64,000 bases of DNA from Paragonimus skrjabini miyazakii (lineage: Eukaryota > Platyhelminthes > Trematoda > Plagiorchiida > Troglotrematidae). The stretch is taken from contig JTDE01021289.1 in NCBI GenBank assembly GCA_014338405.1, positions 22,995-86,994 on the forward strand, written 5' to 3'. The notes under the pieces are model-generated. The model was not told the origin of the DNA. It did no database searches and saw nothing but the letters and a program-made list of their open reading frames with translations. Positions 13,562-24,951 of this stretch are shown here, piece after piece (position 1 is the stretch's first letter; the number at the start of each line of letters is the position of its first letter). A program made the translations under genes and the position numbers.

Positions 13562-15358
13562 CTATATTCTCCTGGCACACGCATCATTGTTGACTAAAGT
13601 GTACACGTGTGGTTGCGTGCGTGTACACCTTCGGGAAGACTAAGTATTCGTCGCCTGCCCAAACCACCTTGTTGGCTGGTGTCTGTTCGGCCGTTTTGTA
13701 TATTCTTCTGTCATTTGCTTCGCGCGCCTCGCTAGGTTGTTGTGTCTGTGTACACACGTAGCTATCCGCGCATGCGCACACCATCTCAGGATACTGGGCG
13801 CAGGATGTCACTTAGTTTGGATCCTTCTGACACAATAATCCGAAACTAATATATCTTAAATGCTAGACGTCTTCATTACTGATCTTCCCTATTTCAGTTA
13901 TTTGACAGGGTGTGTCATCAGTTGTAAGCTCTTGAGAGTTGACCGGACCCAATTTCATTGTGTTATGTTCACTATGCTTTTTCTGTAAGCGTTGGTTACT
14001 TCCCGTATTATTTGCCTTCAATCTTGCTGTTACTACTGTGTTCATGGCTTTCAAAATACTTGTTACAAATAGCTTCTGTATAGTAAGCCGGTACAAACAG
14101 AACTCTTAGATACGCAGACGACGCAGCTTTCCGGTCTCGTTGTTTCGCTTATTTTGCCGTCGTTGTTGTTCATTAAGCGACATTATCCAATTTTATTATG
14201 ATGGATTTGCTTTTTCCCTGGCGTCAGCGCACGACATGAGTTATTTTGACTATGTTAGCCTATTAGGAGGTAATCTACGGTTAGTCTTCATCAACAACAG
14301 AGAAACGTTGACATTTTTGCTTAACTGCCATACAACTATAGTATGAGAAAACCCTGATTTAAAGATGATAAGGTAGTACCATAGATCTTACGCAGTTAAG
14401 CGATTGAAGTATACCGATAAGGTTTTCACTTCTTACTTGCAAATAACGAACTGTTTACCCAACGCAGGTTTGTGTGTGTGTGCATTTGCCTTTCTAGGTT
14501 ATTTGATTGTTTATCTTGGAAGTTACAAAAGTGTATCCTGAAACGTTATTACGTGAGTGGACGTCCGGATCTTGAATGTCTAAGTGGTATTTATCAGTCT
14601 TGGATAGCTCTAGGGACGGAATTATTTCTCGGAAACGATCGGTAGGTCAATTCCACCGTATTGCTGGGGATTTTACATAACTGTGAAATCCGTTTTGAAG
14701 ATGTTCGCTGTTTCTTCAACAAGTGTTGCGTACGTACCGTCTCGGGATGTTGGCGATAGCACCTGAACAGTGCAGAAATACAGTAGTTTGCCGATTGCAT
14801 CACGCACAGTATAGAGTTTCATCGCCTTCTTCTGCTTGGCAGTGAGGAGACAGTTGTCTTACAACGGCTGTCTTTCTGTCACTTGCAACCTGGTCATTTA
14901 TTTGAGTTAACATGATGTTGAACACATGTAATATGCCGATGAAAACAGTCACGGGTTTGAGTTTATTCATCAGGGTTTACAGAAACTGTTCATCTCTAAA
15001 TTAGAGCTTTTTCAAGGTCGTATAACCGTTAAGCATCGGTTTCAATCATTAGTGCGTAGTTGTCGATGATGACAACTTTACTGATTTATTTATTTCTTGA
15101 GACTCTCGTCTGGCTTCGCCTGAAAGCATTTGCACACTTCTCTAATGAATGCGGTTGATCTTCGTGTTTGCTGCGTTAGGCAACAGAGGACGGTAAATGT
15201 GGTTTTATTGGCTTCTTCTATAAAATCTATCGTACCGGATTATTCATGAATATAGGTGCGCAAATCGAATTCACATGGTCAGTTTCAGTTGTCCAATCGG
15301 AATTTTTGTTTATAGTGTTCATATTCAGTCAAGTCCAACATGGATCGACAGCATTAAT

Positions 15359-15360
<2 letters not shown>

Positions 15361-15411
<51 letters not shown>

Positions 15412-15418
15412 AAAAAAA
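15361..15418 (+). repeat. (TA)n microsatellite followed by a poly(A) run
   Basis: About 45 bases of alternating TA are followed directly by a run of about 13 A. It sits just upstream of the Penelope-like coding region. The A-run could be the tail of an older inserted element or part of the 5' boundary of the Penelope copy. Confidence 0.9.
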
Positions 15419-15499
15419 CAAGGGGTCGACCAAATCAAAATTTCCAGCGCTTCAATCTGTCCAAGAAACAAAACACCGAACCTATATACAATCTGTCAG

Positions 15500-17400
15500 A
15501 CCATCAGTTGACACTCAACAGAATTCGTTGCTTGTTTTGAATCGGGACTGAAACGCAGTGGTCTAGATGAGCAAATGCAGCAGTCTGTCAGGACAAATAT
15601 GTGTCAACAACTGGCTAGTCGAAAACCAACAAACATCTTAACAACTAATGAAAATAAAGCACTTATGACACTTAAGAAGAACGACCAGATTGTCATCCTA
15701 CCCACAGGCAAAGGGAATGCCATAGTCGTATTGAATAGACAAGATTATAAAGACAAAGTGAACGACCTTTTAAAAGACTCCGCACCGCACGAACATATCA
15801 TAGGGGAATCTGCAAAAGGTCTGAGGGCCTGAATCACCAAAATTGTGACCGGTCTCAAGAAAAAGAAGTCACTTACGGAAGAACAAGCTAAATACCTTAG
15901 GCCTATTGAGGGACCAGTGCCACAGTTATACAGGCTACCAAAGGTCCACAAAGATCAAGTACCATTGAGACCAATTGTTGCATCCACGACGGCCCCGAAC
16001 TAGCAACTGGCGAAGTTCCTTTTTCGTATTCTCCGGCCATGTTTACCTCACGATAATCATGACGCAAACAGCTCGATTGACTTCTTGAGACAGATTAAGG
16101 GCCTGGAGTTACAAGAAGACGATGTACTGGTTTCTTTCGATGGTACGTCGCTTTTCACTAACATACCGAAGAAACTTGCGATAGAATGTTTGAAGCTCCT
16201 GATAAATGAAGACAATAGCCTCCGCAATAGAACGAGTCTTTCCCAAAAAGAATTGATTCAGTTAGTTGAGCTTTGCATGGAGACTTACCTACAATTTGAC
16301 GGTCGATTCTACCTGCAGAAGGGAAGCACACCAATGGCCTCATCTATATCAGGACTACTTGCAGACGCCGTAATGAAACACTTCGAGTGTGAAGCCTTTC
16401 AGACATTCAAACCCAAAGTGTGACTTCAATATGTGGTTGACATATTTGATGTTTTACCTCGTACTCAGCTCGACCAGTTCCACAGTTGTTTGAACAATAC
16501 AATAGATGGAATAACCTTCACACGCGAAGAAAAAGAAGAAAATTCACGCTTGGCGTTTCTGGATATATTGGTCATAAGAAGACCTGATGACGAGCTTGAA
16601 ACTACTGTCTATCGTAAACCGACAACAACTGACGTCATTCTTACGTTCGATAGCAATCATCCAGCCTGTCAACTTAAAAGCTGCGTGCGAACATTATTTT
16701 GACGTGCAGACGAACTGTAGCTCAACTGAACTGAGAAGGCAAGAACGAAAGCATCTGATCAAACTGTTCACTTCTAATGGGTACTCCAGGCATCTATCAG
16801 AGTTTTCACAAGAACTGAACGTACAGAACCCAAAACGCGAATGACTGCCATATATTCACTGCACATATGTAGCAGCACAAAGAATGCTTCAACCACTGAG
16901 CATCCAAATATCACACAAGCCAAGCTCAACACTCCGTTCAGTTTTGGTGAACGCTAAAGATGGTGTAGAACTACACGAGCAGGTTGGCGTGTTCTACGCG
17001 ATTCCATGTCTGGGGTTTGACCAACAGTATGTGGGAGAGACAGACAAACAGCTTCGCATACGCGTGCACGAAGACAAACTAGCGGTGCGACGAGCCGACC
17101 CTAGATCACAACTGTGGCACCACTGCGTAGACACAGGCCACGAGGTCAACATAGATCATGCGAAAGTGATCACACGGGCAAAGATGAAACGGCTTGTACT
17201 GGAGGCTCTGTATTCGCGCAATTCGTTCAATCGACACGTAGATATAGGCAGCCACTACGTCAACATCGTTAACACTGAAACGAACAACAGTCGAACACGG
17301 TGAGCGGCAGAGCAATCTCATTCCATTTGATAACGGATCCTAGTGTGGATTTGAAACGTCACAATAAACCGCTCACTACTCAGTGTGTGCCCTTTTTAAA
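15500..17400 (+). mobile_element. Nearly full-length but inactivated Penelope-like element (RT plus GIY-YIG)
   Basis: This is the best preserved mobile element in the window. One frame runs from about 15510 to 16700 and the next frame from about 16700 to 17303. Penelope landmarks are in order: VILPTGKGNAIVVLNRQDY (about 15690), PVPQLYRLPKVHK (about 15917), SFDGTSLFTNIP as RT motif A (about 16133), QKGSTPMASSISGLLAD (about 16316), the motif C region (about 16430), FLDILVIRRPDDELETTVYRKPT (about 16557), and the GIY-YIG region QYVGETDKQLRIRVHEDK (about 17027) with HHCVDTGHEV. Penelope elements couple this reverse transcriptase to a nicking endonuclease. The copy is dead. In-frame stops occur at 15830, about 16001, 16421 and 16842, with a frameshift near 16700. 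Motif C reads YVVD instead of YVDD. The usual second Cys before QYVGET is Phe. Confidence 0.93.
17326..17367 (+). ncRNA. Degenerate hammerhead-ribozyme-like motif at the 3' end of the Penelope element
   Basis: Just after the stop of the Penelope frame the order resembles a hammerhead core: TTGATAA in place of CUGAUGA, a short ATCC / GGAT stem II around a TAGTGT loop, then an intact GAAAC (17353-17357), followed by CAATAAA. Hammerhead motifs are known in the terminal repeats of Penelope-like elements, and the location fits. The core deviates at conserved bases, and I could not identify stems I and III with certainty, so self-cleavage is unlikely for this copy. Confidence 0.4.
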
Positions 17401-17402
17401 TA

Positions 17403-17420
17403 CTTTATATATATATATAT
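17403..17420 (+). repeat. (TA)n microsatellite
   Basis: About 18 bases of alternating TA, close after the 3' end of the Penelope-like element. Together with the (TA)n on its 5' side, it suggests insertion into or near TA-rich DNA. Confidence 0.8.
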
Positions 17421-17559
17421 GAACTGAGACTTTGAGACCCTCCAAAAAGGCGTTTTGCTGTACCCTAGCGGAGGTGATCGCCATGCCCAGCACATCGAAT
17501 TTATTGGGTCGAACATCTCGTATATCTCATCATTTGGTTCCTCCAGGGCCCTAGTTTAG

Positions 17560-17789
17560 GTCTCCAGCACAGCTGGAGAATATGTCGCAGCAGCCTATGG
17601 ACAGCTTGCTACTGAGGCAAAAGAACAGTTGGCGTCAAGGCTTGGCTTTATCGGCTCAATTTTCCCAGAGATCCACAACTTGAAGTCACCATTTATCTGG
17701 ATTTATGGCCAAATTTTCTTTCTTTCACTGTTGATTGAAGCCGTGTTCGACTTAACGCAGCCTGTCTTTGGCACTGTTACTTTATTGTG
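17560..17789 (+). CDS. Candidate internal exon, unidentified protein
   Basis: An open frame of 77 codons without a start ATG. It lies between a possible acceptor (CTAGTTTAG before GTCTCC) and a strong donor consensus (G then GTGAGT at 17790). The predicted segment begins with a helical stretch (EYVAAAYGQLATEAKEQLASRL) and turns hydrophobic (FFLSLLIEAVF), which could be a membrane segment. No family was recognised. Its phase (two bases left over) does not join directly to the next candidate exon at 18719, so an exon between them would be needed, or one of the two is wrong. Confidence 0.3.
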
Positions 17790-18718
17790 GTGAGTCGCGG
17801 TTAAAACTGTTCCTCAGATATTCCTTGTCGGATTCGTTTTGACCCAGTCTGAAATTCTTTTTCTCATGTCCTACATACTGACGTTTATTGCCCCGTGTCT
17901 AGTTTAATCGATTTTATTTTGTCGCTAACGTTTATTCATGAATGAGCGATCTTCTCGCACTGTTTTTTCTGACTGGTCCAGATGGTCACATTTTGATCAT
18001 TCATCCTTTCCGAGATCGGACTATCCTACCCAATTGGCGGCATTCCAACCCACATATTGCCTTGTATCGATTTAATCATGTGATCTGATTATCGGATTCG
18101 GATTGGCTATTATTCACGTTGAAACCCAGTTCTTTGACAATTTTCTAATCATTCAAGCTTAGCCTGGCTTTATTTCATCCGCGTAGATCGATGTGCAAGT
18201 GTGCACACGTCAGCACTACTTTAACAAACTGCACTTTCGCCTCAAGTATCTGTCATTTGTCCGATGTAGGCTTCCCTCCTAATCAGATTTTTTGAAATAG
18301 CTGTCTTGCCAACTATTTTCACAAACTGACGAGTTTTTACAATTAGCTGTGTATTCAATCTAACTGTCTTGGCATGAAATTCATCATCGTAAACAACCTT
18401 TGGTCTGTAGCACGATGCTGGCGGATTTCAATAGTTGTCCCTTTGTTTCAATCAACTGAGCCGGCCGTTGAGTAAACAACATCAATCAAGGTATTATCAG
18501 TTTTTAGTCGCTTATTTCTGGCTGCGGCCGGTTCATTGGTGCCTAGTTTAATGTCAACCTCAAATAATAGGACGACTACAGACCGAGCTAACCATTAGTT
18601 TCTACTGTAGAATTTATTGCACACCGCATAACGAAGCGTTGCTTTTGTTCGCACACTATTAATGCAATCAGCAAATCACCTGCCTTTTAAACTCCTTTTT
18701 TCATTTGTCTGATTTCAG

Positions 18719-19413
18719 AGAGCCATTATCACCATAGCTCGCAATACCGGAATGTTTACGAGAGCAAGGAAGAATGCGAGGTAAACTGTTGTGTCTCACA
18801 AGCTGACCTATACTTTCTGGCCACTTCAACCTCTCCGGATGACCCATCCGTTCCTCAGAACGTTGCAGATACTTCCCCCAAATACTCATCTGACGACGCC
18901 AGTGAGAAGGGCCTCAAATCTTGCTACCACCCACTTTCGGGTCGTTGTAATCACTTATCGTCTAAAAGCCCATCTGAATATACTGTCTTGTCTTCTCACA
19001 CACCGCCGCTTCCCACTTTGCACACATTATTCACATCCTCTGAATCTTACGTCACCAGCAGGAGTAGCCCTGGTAGTACAGACACTCATTTATATCTCGT
19101 TCCTTCACATTCAATGTCTAGCGCAACGTCCAGGGCTACATGTAGAGTTCAGCTACCTCATTCGGCGTTTTATTGTTGTTTTCTGATCATCATTTTCTAT
19201 TTCCCTTCCTTTTTATTTCCTCTCACCACGGTTCACTGTATGCGACTAAATTGTACACACAGGATTGAATCGAATGAACACTGTAATATTATCTTTGACT
19301 TAAACCCACTGACTGTTTTTACGGCTTGTTCCGATCGTCATTCGTTTCGTTTAATGGACAACCCATATTCAATCTTTTACACTAGTTATCATTCTATACC
19401 CCTTGGGCCATAG
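18719..19413 (+). CDS. Candidate terminal exon of a plus-strand gene, Ser/Thr-rich protein
   Basis: A very good acceptor (pyrimidine-rich CTCCTTTTTTCATTTGTC, then TGATTTCAG ending at 18718) opens a frame that stays open for about 230 codons to a stop at 19411. That is unusually long for this region. The first part is polar: SHYHHSSQYRNVYESKEECE, then Asp/Ser-rich stretches. A long Ser/Thr/Pro-rich segment follows, then a hydrophobic run (FYCCFLIIIFYFPSFLFPL at about 19167-19225) that could be a membrane segment or simply T-rich untranslated sequence. A GTAAAC at 18781 could instead end the exon early. No family was recognised. The gene may start upstream, beyond the Penelope element. Confidence 0.4.
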
Positions 19414-22400
19414 AATACGAGCTCAAGAGGAAGTCTTTGAAAGTTGGCCCATGTATTTTATCTCACTTACAAGCTCGGGTTCCCAAGCTGTCTGGAAGTC
19501 TGTTTAATCCACAACATAGATGCTGTAGACCTAGTTAAGCGTATTGCAAAGTAGTCTGTGATCGAACCAAAAGGGCGTATATTGTTTCGCCTTTTGTTTG
19601 TCGGATTTATCGTACACATCAGATTGCCTTTTCATATTTAGCCCTCCGACCTAGCTCGCTAGTTTCCACCCGTATCCACCAGTCGTATATTTTGTTACTT
19701 CTTCCACCCTACTATATTGTAATTGTTCATCTCTTGTAAGGCTTCCTACAAACACTGATCTCGTTTTGTGGCTCATTTCTAAAAACAGTCCATCGATTAC
19801 CGTCTATCCGTCTTTCCTTTTCAATTTGCTTTCTTAGCATTTGTGCACTCAATTATCCTTCCTGATCGTGCTCCGGATTCAAGCTTGCAGTCTTAGTTTA
19901 TCTGACAGACAGACCCAATTTACCACTTCATGCTTTTTCTTGCTTGTTCCTGCATAGACGCCTATACCTTTTGTGAGTTTTTTTGTGCGTAGGCTGGAAA
20001 TATGAATGTTAGCCAGACAGATTTTGAGCTCGGTCTCTTTATTTCCTGAATTTTTTCGTTTATTCTATCTGATGTTAATATTTTACTCCTTTTCGCGTTA
20101 ATTCTCCATTTGTGTATGTGCTTGTTCAACGATTGTCGTGGACGCAGTTGAGGTCTCTTATCACTTTTTTCACTGTTGAATCATTATTGCCATGCACTAT
20201 TGTGTGTGCGTGCGTGTAAAGGCTTACTTAGTACCAGTGTGAATCCGCTGTTAAGTTGGTCTTAGCTGCATTTTTTTCTACATTTATAGCTTTTTGCTGT
20301 GTCGTTCGAACAAAATCACAGTACGTCGAAATCCGTTTCGAGGTCAGTGTGTAGGCACATTCGATCACTTACAAGCTTACTGTTTTTACTAGCTCTTCCC
20401 TAGGTGATTTCAGTTTAGGTTTTTGATGCTTTGTACAGTGCTCATCTGCCTGGTGTTTGTGAAACTTCATCATTTCCAATGTGATAGTTATGCGCGCCCC
20501 TGATTCCGATGTTGGTTTGTTTCTTTTCTACCGGGCTGTTTTTTACGTTCACGTGCGTACTCGATAAATCATGTATATGTATGTTGCTACACAGGCTGTT
20601 CTTTAAATTGAGGATGCTTGTCAGTGGCTGACCATCTTATCACTCCCTCTGTATTAGCGCCCTAGATTTTCCACTCTAAACCCTCTTGTTTTTATTGTAG
20701 GCTGTTCTGCCGTTGTATAATAATAATGTGATCTCTCCAACTATCATGCTGAGAATGACTTTTCGGTCACCCTCAAATGGGGTCGTCTAAAATGTTCTAT
20801 ACAGTGCTACTTCATTAGCCACATATGGTGAAATGGAAGTATGCATAACAGACGCTTTTGTATTCGATATGAGGTTTTTACGTTTCCTGGTGGACGCGTT
20901 TTTTTACCGGTACCTTCTGTAAGTCTGTTGACGGACATAACGATTTAATGTGGAACAGAAGTTGGAGCTCCTTTGATGTACACCATTGAATATATCTGTC
21001 GAACATAACTTGTCCGTTTCCACCTGAAGCCGGACTCTGGGAGCAGCGTGATCTTCTACTTGGAAAGTCAAACGTGATAGGTATGAGCGTTTGTTACTAC
21101 ACAGTCATCAGCGTCTGTTTTATCCGCTCGACTTAAAAAAATTTCGCCACATGATTGTAACATGTTTAACGTCGGAGTCACGTTTTCCGTGAATGTGTAC
21201 GTTCAATTAAGGTTGTTTGCTTTCGGGAAGAGCTTTCTATCGGAGACCGATACATCAAACGGCAATAGATGATTCCGTTTAATTTTTAATGTCATCAACT
21301 AAACGTTCCCTAGTTGAATGTGCTGATGTGGTTATCCATTGTTATAAAAAGGGCCTGCTGTAGTATCTTGGGATCGTTCCCATCATCGAAACAACCAGCA
21401 GGTTTCAACCATAAATCAGCAATGCACTTGCCTGTGTGTATTTAAAATTCCCCTTGTCACCAATTGCCCGTGTTTGGGAATATACCATCCACTATGAAGC
21501 GGTTTGTATCACTAATCCTGTATTGTTGACACAGTCATTGAAATGGAGCACAGCTCTAATTCTTACTGACCCTCCCGGAACTGATGTTATTAGTGTAACT
21601 TTGTGACCTCAACTATACTGGCAAAGTGGGTTGGCCCTCGTTCAAATAATCGGCGGAAGGATAACTTTTTTCATGAATGTGTTCATCAGCTGTTTAGATC
21701 GCGACGTGCCCCCCTCAAAATAGGGTTGTATAGCGTGTCTTGGGTTTTAACTGAATTGGCGACTGGGACTGCTGGCAATTTCCTTCAGCTGTGTCTTTTC
21801 TACAACACCAACGCTTCACTGCTGATCGCGAATGCGTCGACAATTCCGAAGTTTCTTTTACACCACTTGTTCACCACATAACGGTTGGTTGTTCCCTCAG
21901 TCTTCCGTTGGGTTCGATTACAACCCACAAGTAGTCACCAAAATGACGGCAGCGTTCATTGTAGTCGTGACGGCATGTACCTGAGTTTCGGCTACGTCTC
22001 GCGGCTTCGAGCACTGTTCGGCTTCGCGCCAAACTGTCGTTCCGAGACTTAAATGGGCTTGATCCAAAATTAAATGTACCAGTTGTCCCACAAGAGAACG
22101 CTCCACAACAAAATCTAGACTACAAAATACTTCACAGGAATTCTAACAGAAAGACTTTTAAAAAAACAGGCCTCATAGCTGAGTCTGGTTAGCGAACTGC
22201 ACCAGCACATTCTTGTGAACGTAGATGTGCTCGCTGGCGTGGAGGTGTGCTTGCATCTCGGGTCAAATCACATGGCCCTGTCGTCCTGGTGTTTTAGCCA
22301 TCATGACACAATGGATAGCAGGTGGCTGCTAACAAATCGGTGATCCAACGGCGGCTCAGGGCTGGGAAATAGGATGCATTAATGAGTGCACGTAGATGAA

Positions 22401-22900
22401 GAAAAGCACGACATTGCCTTAGCGGAATATGCCGTCTTAAGAGTTCTTGTCCATCAGAGGATGGATAATAAAAGCTGCATTCACAGACAAAACATTTGCA
22501 AACCAGTAGAGAACTGACTGAAAACTGACAATTTTCTCATAACAGTTGGGGCACATCATGCTGTTTTCCAGTTTTGCCCGCACCAATTGTGAGCTGTGAC
22601 GTGACGTGACTTTATCTAACCGTACCACAAAAACGCTAAACGGAGTATCACGTTTCTCATTTTTGTGGCTATGTTATAGAGCCCTGTCGTCCTGCTTCTG
22701 GTCGATATGTCTCCTATTTTCACGCTGACCTAGCGTCATAATAAAGTTAATTTGAATTGTCGAGATCAACTTGGACAGCTCATTCAAAAGCTGTTGACGT
22801 TGGTCTGTTTCGTGTCCAGTGTGGGAAGACCGTTTAGTTTGGGTTGATATAGACCATTTGCATTATACGAGGAAAGTGTATACTGATGGAAATTAGCTGA
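19414..22900. other. T-rich sequence without a recognised gene
   Basis: The plus strand is rich in T and CT runs from about 19.2 to 20.8 kb, resembling a long 3' untranslated region or intron. Around 20690-20730 a GTTGTATAATAATAAT end resembles the short tandem tail of a non-LTR retrotransposon, but no coding remnant supports that. The region 21.6-22.1 kb has short open frames on both strands without a recognised domain. Confidence 0.4.
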
Positions 22901-24145
22901 ATCAACAATCACATGCCTTCTACAAGTATTGTTTCTTCAGCAATCAGCTCCTCTTGTTGGCCACGGCATGCACCCGTTTCCATCTGGATGGGAACGGTAT
23001 CGCGACCTGCACTCATCAACGAAGCAGCCACCACCCGGTACGATAGCGCAACGTTTACAAAGAACGTGAAACGCGAGTGATATACGGGGCTTAGTGCGGC
23101 CGGGATCGTAGGCTGGTCGGGGCTAAGGTGTTTAATCACGTTTGCATGCCCGTTTATCGTAGATCTGCCAGCCAGCGGCGCAAATTGGGTATCAGGTGGC
23201 TGAAGTACTCAATAACAAGGGTCAGTTTCTAGCACGCATTTGTCCAAATGCGCTGACATCCTCTACTGATCTTGTATGACGACATACCAAGGAGTAGATT
23301 GCGGTAGCCATTGATGCCGTCAGTATCTAGCATCAGAAACACTCGGACATGTTTAACGACAACAGTGCAGTTGTCTCGAGTCTGATACAAGAGAAAAATA
23401 AAACGCTCGCTACTTCCACAGTGGACTCAAGAGCAGCAAAATACTGTTATCTAAATCTTGTCATTAACTCACTGAACGACTTCACGGAATCAAAGATGAC
23501 TGGTGAGAGACAAGTTGACTTGATACAGGGCTACGCAGATCGTCAACAACAAGGAGTTTTATGGTTCGTTTGAGGCGAATCTTCATCCCTGTGCCCAACT
23601 TATTGGTGTACTGGTGGAGGGTGCCCCTGGCATCCTTTATCCACGATCGGAAAATGTTGCCAGGATCCGGCGCAAATACACGGCAACCTTCCAAACTACC
23701 ATGCTCCCATTACCTGGATGACTGAATAACTTGCCACAGCAAGCCAACGAAGTGACAGCTCCTCCCGCCTCGGACTTGGATGAGGTTCAGCGAGCCATTG
23801 GACGGATTAGAAGTGCACGTTGGACCTTTGGCTAAATGGATCAACACAGTGGTTTGCTCAGTCAGCAAGGAAGACGCGTTGCTTCCGCACTCGACTCACT
23901 GCATTCTCATTTCCGCACACCTCTTCGGTATTGTTCGTTTAGGTGACTTGCTGAATCTAGGGGATTCTTCAAGTTGCATATTTTCTCGCCAACCCGCACT
24001 TCTCTGACGATTTCGCTCGACCGACCACCCTGTTCAGAGCACCGTAGTCGGCACCAATCAAAACAAACAGCCCCGACCAGTATGATTTTGTTTTCGGTAG
24101 ACTGGGGTTTTTGTTCTCCGACCTAGTTAATTCATATGGCCATGA

Positions 24146-24280
24146 TGTAGCGAAAAGGCGTCCAATAAAGCACAATCTTTATTGTCCAACACGCTAGTTC
24201 GCATGCTTTGCGCGCGCTCGCATTTATGAGTCAGCATTCCAGTCCACAACACCCCCAGGTTTCCGTTCACGCGTCGTGTG
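24146..24280 (+). repeat. LTR-like repeat, copy 1 (left end and shared part)
   Basis: From TGTAGCGAAAAGGCG at 24146 onward, about 128 bases match the last 128 bases of the window (from 63873) with only about 7 differences. The sequences just upstream of the two copies are unrelated, so 24146 is a real element boundary. The boundary begins with TG, and an AATAAA lies inside, as in many LTRs. The right end cannot be set because the second copy runs off the window. GC-rich sequence that may belong to it continues to about 24690. A solo LTR is the simplest reading. Confidence 0.6.
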
Positions 24281-24699
24281 CACTTCTACCCGGTTTAGGT
24301 GTGTGATTGGCGCCTTCTACCCGGGGGTTTTCTGCCTGCTATTCCTCGTCCGTTGATCCGATTTCGTTGAGCGATGGCTTATCCGGTCGCTCGTGCTCTC
24401 CCCCGTCTATCTACTGTAGGCTTTGAACGTACTCTGCAGCCGTGTTGAGATATTCCTGAGAGTGTTGGACTAATCACGCCTTCAATTTGGTCATTCATTA
24501 TATTTCGGCTGCCACGTCTCGCCCGTTGGTCCGATCCGGTCGAGCGATGACTCATCCGATTGCCCCTGTTGTCCACCATCCGCTCGTTCTGGGTTTTTAG
24601 ACGTAACTCCCCCCGCGTCTAGATATCCCACCGAGTGTTGGAACGCTCACACCTCCGGCCTGACAATCCACCACAATAATACTGCGTCGATGCTTCGTT

Positions 24700-24951
24700 G
24701 TGTTGTTAAAGTTTTTCTATATACTCTCATTCTGCTACTATGCACTTGGAAGCATCAATCTTACTTGTAATAATACCAATAATTTTTTAACTATTGAGGT
24801 AATTCAGCCAGTGTGCTCTAAAACGTGTTCTTTGGGATTGAGATCAGATTATCAAACCACTGACGATGTGATCATAGAAGGCCAACTCACTTTTAGTAAA
24901 GTGGCTATTGATTCACGAGTAGACCGAGTCAACGTCAACTTACGATGCTAG
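24700..24951 (+). other. Hypothetical open frame with a hydrophobic start
   Basis: A frame of 83 codons starting only with a non-ATG codon. It reads as a hydrophobic, signal-like start (LLKFFYILSFCYYALGS) followed by a Cys-containing segment (INLTCNNTNNFL, PVCSKTC). An ATG in another frame at 24690 gives a second hydrophobic run. No family match or splice support was found. It may be a remnant or chance. Confidence 0.15.

Noticed and set aside
13437..13811. Overlapping frames on both strands at 13.1-13.8 kb
   Set aside because: Several frames are open at once without motifs or splice signals; the composition is typical of non-coding T/G-rich sequence.
15275..15511. Frame with a long Ile-Tyr run
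   Set aside because: The run is a translated (TA)n microsatellite followed by poly(A); only the end might belong to the Penelope element.
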